This document shows, one piece after another, positions 7,135-16,099 of a DNA stretch of 20,231 nucleotides. The position numbers and the translations under genes are program-made. The DNA comes from Candidatus Anoxychlamydiales bacterium (lineage in GTDB: Bacteria > Chlamydiota > Chlamydiia > Chlamydiales > SM23-39): the NCBI GenBank assembly GCA_011064865.1, contig JAAKFX010000018.1, positions 1 to 20,231 on the forward strand, in the 5' to 3' direction. Positions within the stretch are counted from its first letter, which is position 1. Each line of letters begins with the position of its first letter. Under the pieces are notes generated by a model, which was not told where the DNA came from, did no database searches, and saw only the letters and a program-made list of their open reading frames with translations.

Positions 7135-9285
7135 TCAAGATACGATTTTTAATTTTGCATATTTTGTGACTAAAGATCTAATAGAGGAGGATGTTTCAAA
7201 AATTATATCTAAAGTTTCACCGAGCGATGTTTGATAGATTTTTTTAACGACTCCAAGTCCAAAAGTTTTATGATAGACTTGTTGATTAGGGTAAAAATTT
7301 TTAGATGAAGAGGTATTTTCTATTATTGGTTTAGATCTTTCAATATTGTCGTAGCTAGAGCTATCAAAAGGATTTGATAGATCTGATAAGTATTTTTGAG
7401 GAAGCTCTTTTAAAAAACGAGAGGGGATAGAGAATTTAGTGCCGCCGAACATATATCTAGTTTGAGCAGAGCTAATATATAAATGCTTTTTAGCTCTTGT
7501 CATTCCAACATAAAAAAGTCTTCTCTCTTCTTCTATCTCTTCTGTTGAGCTTTTAGAGTTTACATGAGGAAAAAGATCTTCTTCTAAGCCAACGATAAAA
7601 GATACTTCAAACTCTAAACCTTTTGAGTTATGAAGTGTCATTAATTTTAGAGAGTTTTCTTCTTTTTTTTCTTGTTTAGAGATTGCGAGAGAAATATCTT
7701 CTAAAAATTTTATTAAAGTATGATTGTTTTTTTGATAATCGCTTGCTTTGGTTATAAGCTCATCAATATTCTCTTTTCGATCTTCAAAACTTTGAGGATC
7801 TTCTTTTAAGTAATTTAAATAGTTCATTTTTGTTAAAACATGAGAGATTAGCTCATCAATATCGATATTTTGCCTATAAAGATCTCTAATTTCAAAAAGA
7901 GCATTTAAATAACTTTTGAGACTTTCTTTTTGCCCTATATTCAGCCTTATATCAGGAAAAGCAGATGAATCAATAACAAGTTTTTTTAAAAGAGAAATTA
8001 TTGGAATCTGATTTTTTTCAGATATAAAAAATAGTTTGCTAATTGAGGTTTTACCAAAGCCTCTTTTTGGGATATTTATAGTTCTTGAAAATGCTAAAAA
8101 GTCTAAATCGGAGATGACAAGTCTTAAAAATGCTAAAATGTCTTTGATCTCTTTTCTTTGATAAAAAGAGAGCCCTCCATAGATAATGTAGGGGATTTTT
8201 TGAGATAGTAGAATATCTTCAAAAATTCTAGATTGAAAATTAGTTCTATAAAATATGGCGATCTCTTTTAGATCTATTTGTTCTTTGAAATTGTGTTTTA
8301 ATATTTTTTCAACAACAAAGGAAGCTTCCATTTTTTCATCATCAGCTTTGAAAAGTTTTATTTTCTCTCCATCTTGAAGATCGCTAAAAAGATTTTTGTC
8401 ATATCTGTTTTGGTTATTTTTTATAAGCTCATTTGCTGCATTTAATATTGTAGGTGTTGATCGATAGTTCTTTTCGAGCTTTATTATAGTTGCATTTTTA
8501 AAATCTTGATCAAAATTTAAAATGTTTTGATATCTAGCTCCTCTCCATGAATAGATTGATTGATCAGGATCGCCAACAGCACAAATATTTTGAGTTTTTA
8601 ATGAGAGCAGTTTTGCTATTGTGTATTGTACAAAATTTGTATCTTGATACTCATCTATTAAAAGAAAACTCCATTTGTTTTGATAAAGCTCTAATATTTT
8701 GGGAATCTTTTTGAAAAGCATAGCTGTCAAATATAAAAGATCTTCAAAATCTAAAGCATTACATGCTTTTAATTTGTTTTGATATAACCGAAAAGCTTCG
8801 ATTTCATTTTTTGTAAGATTAGAGAGAGCATTTATATCGTCAATATCAATTAAATTATTTTTGAGAGTTGAAATTTTGTATCTTATTTTTTTTAAAAGAG
8901 CTTTGTCCTCTTTTAATTTTAAAGAATTTAAACACTCTTTTAAAAGTTTTAAAGAATCCTCTGAATCGTAAATTGTGAAATTTGTTTCATAACCTAAATG
9001 ATTTATAGATTCTCTTAAGATTTTTGCCCCAAGTGAGTGAAAAGTGCAAGCTACTACATTTTTTGATGTCAAATTTTTAATTCTTTCAGACATCTCATTT
9101 GCAGCTTTATTTGTAAAAGTTAGAGCTAAAATGCTATCGGCATCAACCCCAATAGAAATTAATTTTGCAATTTTTTCAGTAACAACTTTAGTTTTTCCAG
9201 ATCCGGCTCCAGCTAGTACGAGTAGTGGTCCTTCTATATGATCAACGGCTTTTTGTTGCTCTGAGTTTAACACTGCTTTTTTCAT
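7135..9285 (-). CDS. uvrD: UvrD/PcrA-type superfamily 1 DNA helicase
   Basis: ATP-dependent 3'-5' helicase used in nucleotide excision repair, mismatch repair and removal of recombination or transcription complexes. The 716-residue protein has the full motif set: Walker A AGAGSGKT (25-32), motif Ia LALTFTNKAANEM, Walker B DEYQDT (211-216), motif III GDPDQSIYSWRGA (238-250), motif IV YRST, motif V LMTLHNSKGLEF (548-559) and motif VI RRLFYVGMTRAK (588-599). It ends in a UvrD/PcrA-type tail (QQVYHKTFGLGVVKKI to the end), the Tudor-like module that binds RNA polymerase in PcrA. The length is normal. The ATG at 9285 overlaps the putA stop (ATGA), so it should be translated from the putA message. 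I cannot separate UvrD from PcrA naming by eye. Confidence 0.95.
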   Translation of the reverse strand: MKKAVLNSEQQKAVDHIEGPLLVLAGAGSGKTKVVTEKIAKLISIGVDADSILALTFTNKAANEMSERIKNLTSKNVVACTFHSLGAKILRESINHLGYETNFTIYDSEDSLKLLKECLNSLKLKEDKALLKKIRYKISTLKNNLIDIDDINALSNLTKNEIEAFRLYQNKLKACNALDFEDLLYLTAMLFKKIPKILELYQNKWSFLLIDEYQDTNFVQYTIAKLLSLKTQNICAVGDPDQSIYSWRGARYQNILNFDQDFKNATIIKLEKNYRSTPTILNAANELIKNNQNRYDKNLFSDLQDGEKIKLFKADDEKMEASFVVEKILKHNFKEQIDLKEIAIFYRTNFQSRIFEDILLSQKIPYIIYGGLSFYQRKEIKDILAFLRLVISDLDFLAFSRTINIPKRGFGKTSISKLFFISEKNQIPIISLLKKLVIDSSAFPDIRLNIGQKESLKSYLNALFEIRDLYRQNIDIDELISHVLTKMNYLNYLKEDPQSFEDRKENIDELITKASDYQKNNHTLIKFLEDISLAISKQEKKEENSLKLMTLHNSKGLEFEVSFIVGLEEDLFPHVNSKSSTEEIEEERRLFYVGMTRAKKHLYISSAQTRYMFGGTKFSIPSRFLKELPQKYLSDLSNPFDSSSYDNIERSKPIIENTSSSKNFYPNQQVYHKTFGLGVVKKIYQTSLGETLDIIFETSSSIRSLVTKYAKLKIVS

Positions 9286-12200
9286 AATAAGGGTTTTCTA
9301 ATCTCTGATTCTTTAATTCCTAAATTACCATACCTATGATATTCATAAGTAATGCACTGCTCTTTTAAAAAGTGTAAAAGCTCAAATCTGCCATTTGCTA
9401 AAACTGGACTATCTATTAAGCAAACTCCGGCCTCTGCTGCTTTTGTTTTTAACTCTGTGCTAGGTGGCTCTACTAAACGTAGTCTTGCAATTGTGCCACT
9501 TTTTACTCTTTTTAGAAAGTCATTTTCGCTCTCTTCAATGTTAGAGAGTGTTGGAAGAAGATCTATCCAATTAAACTCATCTAATTTTTTTGAACTTGTC
9601 CAGCTGATCTCTATTGGAGATGAGCATATCAAGGCTGCAGCACAAACTCTTAGAGCATCTAATGAAAATGGATCTTTTGGGAGTCTGAGTGTTATATTTT
9701 CTCTTATTTTATAACGATGAATGTTGTCTTGTCCGATAATTTTACAATGATCTAAATCATGTTTTAGTCTTTGCCAAAAGTAAGCGTAGTTTGCAATAGA
9801 TCTGAGCCAAATCTCTAAATTTTCTTTAGAGACATTAATGTTTTCTAAAAATTGAGTTAAACTTTTTACCCAATCATTGACTGCTAGAGTTTCTGTTGGC
9901 ATTGATATTTGAGAGAGTTTTAAAAAGTTTAGCAAATAATTTGCTCCTCCTGATTTATGAAAGGGGCCAAAAGCACTCTCTTTATATCCTCCAAATGGTT
10001 GTCTTTTTATTTTTGCATCAGTGATTTTTGAGTTGATATATAAATTTCCAGCTTCGATATTGTCAATCCATTTCGAATGTTCTTTGCCATCTAAACTAAA
10101 AAGTCCAGCGGCTAGTGCAAATTTGGAGCTGTTTGCAAGCTCAATTGCATGGTCTAAATCATTTGCTCTCATTACTGATAAAAGCGGGGCATAGTTTTCA
10201 TGAGAACTATTTTGTGTGACTCCATATTTTATTCCAGGTGAAAAAAGATTAGGATTTTTTTTGTCTTGTTTAGGTTGTAATAGCCACATTTCAGCAGCAT
10301 CTAAGGTCATTAAGGCTTTTTTTAACTCTTTTGTAGGCTCATTTATAAGAGGTGTAATAGTAGTTTTTAGATCAAAAGCACTATTTACAATTATATTTTC
10401 AGCTGCATCTTTTAAATTCATTTGAAATTCTATGTCATCATAAATTTCTTTTTCCAAAATTAATGTGGATGCTGATGAAAATTTTTGACCAGAAAAATCA
10501 AAAGCAGAATCTATAATAGCTGAGATTGCCATCTCTTTATCAGCGGCATTTGTAACTATTATTGAATTTATTCCCCCAGTTGATGCTAATAGCTCGTATC
10601 CGCTTCTTAATTTTGTAAGTTTTTTAGCATAGCTAGCTGAGGTGTAGATCATTGCTGAGTTAATTCTTGGATCTGAAATTAATTTTTTCTCTAAAAGATC
10701 ATTTGAGTAATTTATAAACTGCAAAAAATATTGAAAAGGCTCTATCTCCAAAAAGAGTTTTGCTAGCGTGTAACAAGCAAAAGAGCTTTCTAAAAAGGGT
10801 TTTATTATAATGGAATTTTTACATAGAAAAGCGCATGCAATAATTTCTGCCATAGTAGAGATTGGAAAACTCATAGCTGGAGTTATCAAAAAAGTTCCTT
10901 TGGATTCAAATTGGATATTTTTGTGCGAATATAGATCTAAAATGTTATTTATATGATATTCAATAGCATCTATAGCATCAGATATTTCACAATCTGCTTC
11001 AAAAAAACTTTTTCCAATATCGATAATCAAACTTTCAATAAGCAAAGATCTATTTTCTCGAATTTTTTGAGAGACTTTTTTTAAAATTTCACATCTTTTT
11101 TCTAATGAAAGATCTTTGTATTTTTTTTCTGAATTTTTAGCTGTTTTAATAGTAGTTTCGATTAAAGTTTCATCTGCTAAAAAACATTTATACAAATCTT
11201 TTTGAGGATAAGCGGGATTTTTGCCAATTTGAAAGTTTTTTGAAAAAACAGTTTTTCCATCAATAAAAAGTGCTACATTTTTATTTTCAAATATTTTTGC
11301 TTTTTCAATAATCTCTTCCGCCCAATCTATATTCGATTTTATTGAAAAATCTGTAATTGGTTCGTTTTCAAAAACTTTTGAAGTTGATCTAGTTGCAAAC
11401 AAATTTCTTTTGATTTTGTGCTTTTTTACTATAGATAATTTATCAATAAATTTGATGCTTTGTTTAAAATTGTCAAGCTCATCCTCCCATGCAGTAGTAC
11501 CTGGAAATAGATTATCTAGTCTAGATAAGAAATTTTCAGGATTAGAGCTATCATTTATTTTGCCTAAAAGAAAGCCGCTTGCTAAATGGAATTCGTTTTT
11601 AAAAACAACAGGACAGAAAAGTTTTAAATTTTTTTCAATTAACTTTTGCAATGCTTTTTGAATCGTATTTGTAGATTTAGATCTACCAATCTCGAAATAT
11701 ATATAAGGTTCTAATGATTTTTCTTTAACTAAAATTAAAGCAAAAGAGATATCAAAAATATTAGATGTTACAATTCCTATATTTGCAGCTTTTATATTTT
11801 CAATCTCACATCCATAGGTTATCATTTTTTTAAAATTTGCATCAGTCTCAATTTTTGATGTAAATGTTTTAGATGGCCAATTATTTTTTGATGATACAAT
11901 TTGCTCTATGTTTAATCGAAAACCTTTGACGATTCTAATCAGGATTGGTTTTCCATTTTTTTCACATCTTTTTTTTGCAAAATCTGTAAGCCTTTTTTGC
12001 AAATCAAAAATCTCTGGAAAATATGCATCCAAAGTAATACCAGTCTTTATCTGTAAAAATTCATCATTTTTTAAAACTTTTTCAAAAACATCTATGGTAG
12101 ATTCAATATCTTTATGATTTTCGATATTTAAAATTATTAATTTTTCTTTTTTTGTTTTCTGAAAATGAGCAATTGCTTTTTTATAAATTTTTATGAGATT

Positions 12201-12860
12201 TTCTTCTAATTGATTGTGTGCTAGACCTGCATATTTTAAAGTCATTAAATCTGAGATATTTATGCAAATAGACTTAATGTGGGCCATTTCTATGAGATTA
12301 AAAATATTTTTCAAATGATTTTCGATTGTTTTTTTTCCAAAACTAGGTTTTTGAATAGGAGAAATAATTATGTCATTTTTTTTATTTTGAATTAGATACT
12401 TTTTTAAAAGCAAAGGATCTGCAAAATTTATGATATGTAAACACTCTTTAATGATTTTTTTTTGTATATGATTTTTCAAAAATTTTGGGAAAGACCACTT
12501 TAATAATTTGATAAGTAAAAATTCGAGTCTGCAAGAAAACTTAAAAGAAATAGGCATATCATATGAATTAAATATATGAGAGATTTGATTTAGGGTTGTT
12601 TTTAGTGATTTTGAGCGAAAAGTTTGATCTATTAAATTTGATATGATGGCTCTGCCTTGCAGCGTATTTAAAACTTTTACAAGATTATTCTCTCTTTTTT
12701 TATTTGCTCCATTTTTTTCTTCATTTACAAGTAAAATTAGTAGTTGCGCTAGCTCGGATGATTTTTCTACTCTTTCATCTAAACTTAAAGATTCATTTTT
12801 TATACCTAAAAATAGTAGGTTTGTTGTCTCTAAGTAATTTGAATATTTGTTATCTTGCAT
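9282..12860 (-). CDS. putA: PutA-like proline dehydrogenase / P5C dehydrogenase with altered active sites
   Basis: Homologue of bifunctional PutA, which oxidises proline to glutamate. Residues are numbered from the ATG at 12860 (1192 residues; an in-frame TTG at 12881 adds seven). There is no N-terminal ribbon-helix-helix. The proline dehydrogenase barrel spans about 150-455, with RIVKG (K312) and SKIETDANF (D340) retained. The aldehyde dehydrogenase domain spans about 530-985 and ends PFGGYKESAFGPFHKSG. A PutA-type C-terminal domain follows (GQDNIHRYKIRENITLRL onward). Key residues differ from the family. The catalytic-Cys segment usually read GQRCSAL is GQKFSSA (F794). The Glu of ETGG is STGG (S760). 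The Arg pair that binds the proline carboxylate (LVRRLL) aligns to LLGKIN (G433, K434). It may be a weak, repurposed or dead enzyme. It is coupled to uvrD by a 4-base overlap and divergent from groEL. Confidence 0.85.
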   Translation of the reverse strand: MQDNKYSNYLETTNLLFLGIKNESLSLDERVEKSSELAQLLILLVNEEKNGANKKRENNLVKVLNTLQGRAIISNLIDQTFRSKSLKTTLNQISHIFNSYDMPISFKFSCRLEFLLIKLLKWSFPKFLKNHIQKKIIKECLHIINFADPLLLKKYLIQNKKNDIIISPIQKPSFGKKTIENHLKNIFNLIEMAHIKSICINISDLMTLKYAGLAHNQLEENLIKIYKKAIAHFQKTKKEKLIILNIENHKDIESTIDVFEKVLKNDEFLQIKTGITLDAYFPEIFDLQKRLTDFAKKRCEKNGKPILIRIVKGFRLNIEQIVSSKNNWPSKTFTSKIETDANFKKMITYGCEIENIKAANIGIVTSNIFDISFALILVKEKSLEPYIYFEIGRSKSTNTIQKALQKLIEKNLKLFCPVVFKNEFHLASGFLLGKINDSSNPENFLSRLDNLFPGTTAWEDELDNFKQSIKFIDKLSIVKKHKIKRNLFATRSTSKVFENEPITDFSIKSNIDWAEEIIEKAKIFENKNVALFIDGKTVFSKNFQIGKNPAYPQKDLYKCFLADETLIETTIKTAKNSEKKYKDLSLEKRCEILKKVSQKIRENRSLLIESLIIDIGKSFFEADCEISDAIDAIEYHINNILDLYSHKNIQFESKGTFLITPAMSFPISTMAEIIACAFLCKNSIIIKPFLESSFACYTLAKLFLEIEPFQYFLQFINYSNDLLEKKLISDPRINSAMIYTSASYAKKLTKLRSGYELLASTGGINSIIVTNAADKEMAISAIIDSAFDFSGQKFSSASTLILEKEIYDDIEFQMNLKDAAENIIVNSAFDLKTTITPLINEPTKELKKALMTLDAAEMWLLQPKQDKKNPNLFSPGIKYGVTQNSSHENYAPLLSVMRANDLDHAIELANSSKFALAAGLFSLDGKEHSKWIDNIEAGNLYINSKITDAKIKRQPFGGYKESAFGPFHKSGGANYLLNFLKLSQISMPTETLAVNDWVKSLTQFLENINVSKENLEIWLRSIANYAYFWQRLKHDLDHCKIIGQDNIHRYKIRENITLRLPKDPFSLDALRVCAAALICSSPIEISWTSSKKLDEFNWIDLLPTLSNIEESENDFLKRVKSGTIARLRLVEPPSTELKTKAAEAGVCLIDSPVLANGRFELLHFLKEQCITYEYHRYGNLGIKESEIRKPLL

Positions 12861-12945
12861 AGACTTTAAAAGGGTTTTCAAAAGAGTGTAGAGTAAAGTG
12901 CTTTATTTTTGAATAGATTCAGCGAAAAAATCTATCGTCCATCTA

Positions 12946-12974
12946 TTGACTAAATTGCGAAAATAGCTTACAAT
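12946..12974 (+). promoter_or_regulatory. Vegetative (sigma-70 type) promoter for groEL
   Basis: TTGACT at 12946-12951, an exact 17-base spacer and TACAAT at 12969-12974. Both hexamers differ from consensus by one base. This implies transcription from about 12981 and a 5' leader of about 120 bases. No CIRCE operator (TTAGCACTC, nine bases, GAGTGCTAA) is present, so HrcA control is not indicated. Confidence 0.7.
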
Positions 12975-13087
12975 GTATCTAGATTTTTTATATAAACTTA
13001 AACCTATAAAAGATTTTATTATTACTTTGGTATAAATACTTTATTGAAGTTTGTAATTGTAAATTGTTTTTTTAAAAGAAATATTTG

Positions 13088-13093
13088 AAGGAG
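13088..13093 (+). promoter_or_regulatory. Strong Shine-Dalgarno of groEL
   Basis: AAGGAG with 8 bases to the ATG at 13102. It is one of the two best ribosome sites in the window and fixes the groEL start. Confidence 0.85.
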
Positions 13094-13101
13094 AATAAGA
13101 C

Positions 13102-14823
13102 ATGTCTAAGTTGTTTGCATTTAATGACAAAGCCCTCAGAGCTATTTTAAAAGGAATCAATACATTGACTAAAGCAGTCGCTATCACTTTAGGGCCAAAA
13201 GGGAAAAATGTATTAATCAAAAAAGATTTTGATATTATTTCTACAAAAGATGGAGTTAGTGTTGCTAAAGAGATTTTTTTAAAAGATAAATTTGAAAATA
13301 TGGGAGCTCAAATTGCGAAACAAGCAGCACTACAAACAGCTGATATATCAGGTGATGGAACAACGACATCTTTAGTTTTAACCAAGGCTATTTTCGCTGA
13401 AGGTTTGAAAAATGTCATTGCTAGAGCAGATCCTATTTTTTTAAAAAAGGGGATTGAAATAGCTACAAAAACATGTCTCGATCATCTAGATACTATAACT
13501 ACTGAGATTAAATCTGATAAAGAGATAAAACAGATCGCTACAATATCTTCTAATAACGATGAGGAAATCGGCTCTATTATTGCAGATGCAATGAAAAAAG
13601 TTGGCAAGGATGGAATTATTACTATTTCAGATGCGAAAGGAATTGATACAACTTTAGAAGTTGTTGAAGGAATGCAATTTAAAAATGGTTATGTATCAGC
13701 GTATTTTGTAACTGATGCTGAAAAGATGGTAGTGTCATTAGACAATCCTTTAATATTTATTACGGATAAAAAACTCACTTCTGCGAAAGATGTTGTTTCT
13801 ATTTTAGAAAAAGTCATGCAAAAAGATACAAGACCTGTTTTGATTATTGCAGATGACATTGAAGCAGAAGCTCTCAATACTTTAGTAATAAATAAAGTGA
13901 AAGCAAATCTGCCAATAGCTTGTGTAAAAGCGCCAGCTTTTGGGGATAATAGAAAAGAAATTTTGGAAGATATAGCGGCTCTTACAAATGCAAAAGTTGT
14001 ATCTGAGAGCGTTGATTTAACTTTAGAAAACTTTGATGAGACTGTATTTGGATCAGCTAAAAAGGTAATAGTTTCTAAAGAAGAGACAACTATTATAGAT
14101 GGCCAGGGGGATATAAATAGTATCAATCAAAGAGCAAATCATATTAAGGCTCAAATTAATCAATCAACATCAGATTATGATCTCGAAAAATTAAATGAGA
14201 GATTAGCTCATTTGATTGGCGGGGTTGCAATAATTCATGTAGGTGCTGCAACAGAGACTGAAATGAAAGAGAAAAAACAAAGAGTAGATGATGCTCTAAA
14301 TGCTACAAAAGCGGCAACAATTGCAGGAATTGTAGCAGGTGGTGGAGTAGCGCTTCTTAGATGTATAGAAAAATTAGATCAAATCGAAGCTGCAAATAGC
14401 GATGAAAAATTAGGTATTCGAATCATAAAAAATGCAATAGCTATGCCAGCTGCTACTATTGCAAATAATGCTTCGATGAAAGGAGATGTAATAGTAGAGA
14501 AGATTTTAGAGAAAAAAGGCTCTTGGGGATATAACTGTTTAACAGATAAATTTTCAGATTTAATAAAAGATGGTGTTATAGATCCAGTGCTTGTTACAAA
14601 AACAGCTTTAAAAATTGCTACATCAATAGCTATTTTACTGCTCTCTGTTGCTGTTATGATTACAGATAAGCCCTCATCTAAAAAAGAGTCTCAAATGCCA
14701 ATGGACCCTTCTATGATGGGAGGTATGGGCGGCATGGGTGGAATGGGCGGCATGCCACCAATGGGAGGCATGGGCGATATGATGAGCTCAATGGGAGGCG
14801 AATTTCCTCCAATGGGCATGTAA
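13102..14823 (+). CDS. groEL: GroEL-type chaperonin (divergent paralogue, no groES beside it)
   Basis: Group I chaperonin of 573 residues that folds proteins in an ATP-driven double ring. ATP-site marks are kept: TLGPKGKNV (29-37), GDGTTT (84-89), the catalytic Asp in VDDALNATKAA (D397) and VAGGGVALL (411-419). The apical domain keeps NGYVSAYF (195-202) and APAFGDNRKEILEDIA (278-292). Many usual positions differ (AKQAALQTADISGDG, ARADPIFLKKG), so it looks like a divergent paralogue rather than the main groESL copy. Chlamydiae carry three groELs, and from memory one lies near uvrD. The C-terminal tail (532-573) is long and rich in Met and Gly (MGGMGGMGGM). No groES lies in the window. It has its own promoter and strong ribosome site. 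Confidence 0.92.
   Translation: MSKLFAFNDKALRAILKGINTLTKAVAITLGPKGKNVLIKKDFDIISTKDGVSVAKEIFLKDKFENMGAQIAKQAALQTADISGDGTTTSLVLTKAIFAEGLKNVIARADPIFLKKGIEIATKTCLDHLDTITTEIKSDKEIKQIATISSNNDEEIGSIIADAMKKVGKDGIITISDAKGIDTTLEVVEGMQFKNGYVSAYFVTDAEKMVVSLDNPLIFITDKKLTSAKDVVSILEKVMQKDTRPVLIIADDIEAEALNTLVINKVKANLPIACVKAPAFGDNRKEILEDIAALTNAKVVSESVDLTLENFDETVFGSAKKVIVSKEETTIIDGQGDINSINQRANHIKAQINQSTSDYDLEKLNERLAHLIGGVAIIHVGAATETEMKEKKQRVDDALNATKAATIAGIVAGGGVALLRCIEKLDQIEAANSDEKLGIRIIKNAIAMPAATIANNASMKGDVIVEKILEKKGSWGYNCLTDKFSDLIKDGVIDPVLVTKTALKIATSIAILLLSVAVMITDKPSSKKESQMPMDPSMMGGMGGMGGMGGMPPMGGMGDMMSSMGGEFPPMGM
14716..14820 (+). repeat. GGM-coding tandem repeat at the groEL 3' end
   Basis: Repeats of ATGGGAGGT/ATGGGCGGC-type units encode the Met/Gly tail. 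The stretch is far richer in G than its surroundings, where the rest of the window is strongly AT-rich, so the protein sequence is clearly under selection. Confidence 0.75.
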
Positions 14824-14842
14824 ATAAATTTTCTATGCCCAT
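14812..14842 (+). other. Hairpin spanning the groEL stop codon
   Basis: ATGGGCAT (14812-14819) pairs with ATGCCCAT (14835-14842), with 15 bases between that include the TAA. No T-tract follows, so it is not a classic terminator. It might limit read-through or protect the mRNA 3' end. Confidence 0.35.
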
Positions 14843-14880
14843 AAATAAAAGTTAATAAAATAAAAAAAAATAATAAAAAT

Positions 14881-16095
14881 ATGAGCATTAAAAATAATAT
14901 AGAGCCACCTAGAATAGATACTAAGAATATGTTCGAAGCGACATATCCGAAGTATATGCAAAAATCGTTATTTGGTAAAATAGCGAATTTTGCATATCAG
15001 ATACTTTCAGTTGCGATTTTCCCAATATATGCACTTCGTTATTTGAAACATAGAATACATCTGTTTTTAGGGTATCATTTTTTTGTTCCATCTCAAAGTT
15101 ATAGTAAAAAAGAAAACATTGATTTTTATAATAAAGATGGCACAAAGACTGATGAAAATCAAAAAGAGTATTTAAAAAAGGGACTAAATTATTTAAAATA
15201 TAGCTTTAAAGCTCAGTTTATTGAGATAAAAACTGCAGATGGAGTAAAATTATGTGGTGCTTTTATACCAGGCAAAGATGACAAGGGAAGATATCTTTCA
15301 TTAAATGCTCCTTTAATTATCCACTGTTTAGGTCAAGGTGGCAGATTTCAAGATTTAGGACGTTATCCAGATGCTATAGAAAACATTAAAAAGCATAATA
15401 TTTTAGTTTTTAATGATCGAGGAGTTTTAAAAAGCGAAGGAAGAGCTACTAAAAAAGGACTGTTTTTAGATATAGAATCGATCTATCAATATGCTATTAG
15501 AAAATTAAAAGTTCCTAAAAGTAAAATTACTGTTTGGGGGCACTCTTTTGGAACATTAAAAGCTATTTATCTCGCAGCAAAGCACAAAAAAATAAAAAGT
15601 ATTTATGATAGAAGTCCAGCTGAAATTCAAAAGGGAGTTTACTATATCGCTAAAGAGATGTTTCAAGAAGTATTTTCCTATTTTGTGATATTGCCTTTTG
15701 TCATCATAGAAAAAATGGCGTCTCAAAGAGTTGTTGATAAAGTTGTTAATTTTGTGACTAAACATAAAATTTACATCAATGGACAATTAAAAAGACCTAT
15801 AGTTATATCTAAAATAATCGAAGTTTTTTCATCAATTGTTGCTTTTGTTTTATCTATTATTACAGTTAGCTTTGATTGGGGATATTCTTTAGCTAAAGAG
15901 TGGGCAAATGTTAAAGGTAAAAAAATAATAATCTATTTGAAAAATGATATAAAAATTACTAAAGCGGCGAGTTTTTTCAACTCTGTTAGTAAAACAAAAA
16001 ATGAGTTTATAAAAATTACAGATCCTAAATGTTCACACTGGAGTGAACTTTCAGAAAAGATATGCGATGAAGTATTTCGAAGATTAGAGGCTTAA
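14881..16095 (+). CDS. Alpha/beta-hydrolase fold protein
   Basis: A 404-residue protein with an alpha/beta-hydrolase core. The nucleophile elbow is GHSFG (S222), after ITVW and before a helix. The preceding strand/loop reads ILVFNDRGVLKSEG. Candidates for the remaining triad are D356 (YLKNDIKIT) and H386 (CSHWSE), in the right order. The core begins near IEIKTADGVKLCGAFIP (about 114-130), and LIIHCLGQGG carries the oxyanion-hole region. The N-terminal 60 residues (SVAIFPIYALRYL) and the lid region (about 256-330) are hydrophobic and could touch membrane. It may belong to the chlamydial CHLPS/DUF818-like family, but that is only a guess. The substrate is unknown. The ATG has no clear Shine-Dalgarno, and the 57-base gap to groEL suggests read-through. 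It converges on trkH with only 4 bases between stops. Confidence 0.75.
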   Translation: MSIKNNIEPPRIDTKNMFEATYPKYMQKSLFGKIANFAYQILSVAIFPIYALRYLKHRIHLFLGYHFFVPSQSYSKKENIDFYNKDGTKTDENQKEYLKKGLNYLKYSFKAQFIEIKTADGVKLCGAFIPGKDDKGRYLSLNAPLIIHCLGQGGRFQDLGRYPDAIENIKKHNILVFNDRGVLKSEGRATKKGLFLDIESIYQYAIRKLKVPKSKITVWGHSFGTLKAIYLAAKHKKIKSIYDRSPAEIQKGVYYIAKEMFQEVFSYFVILPFVIIEKMASQRVVDKVVNFVTKHKIYINGQLKRPIVISKIIEVFSSIVAFVLSIITVSFDWGYSLAKEWANVKGKKIIIYLKNDIKITKAASFFNSVSKTKNEFIKITDPKCSHWSELSEKICDEVFRRLEA

Positions 16096-16099
16096 AAAA

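Noticed and set aside
12882..13101. CIRCE heat-shock operator before groEL
   Set aside because: I searched for TTAGCACTC and its inverted partner GAGTGCTAA; neither half is present.
13689..14126. Minus-strand open frame of 145 codons inside groEL
   Set aside because: It lies wholly within the conserved apical-domain coding region of groEL and has no ribosome site or recognisable domain.
14716..14820. CRISPR-like or minisatellite array
   Set aside because: The short repeats are in frame and encode the GGM tail of GroEL; there are no spacers of uniform length.
16029..16046. Hairpin GTTCAC/GTGAAC as a terminator between the hydrolase and trkH
   Set aside because: It encodes the conserved-looking CSHWSE segment with the candidate catalytic His, and no T-tract follows.
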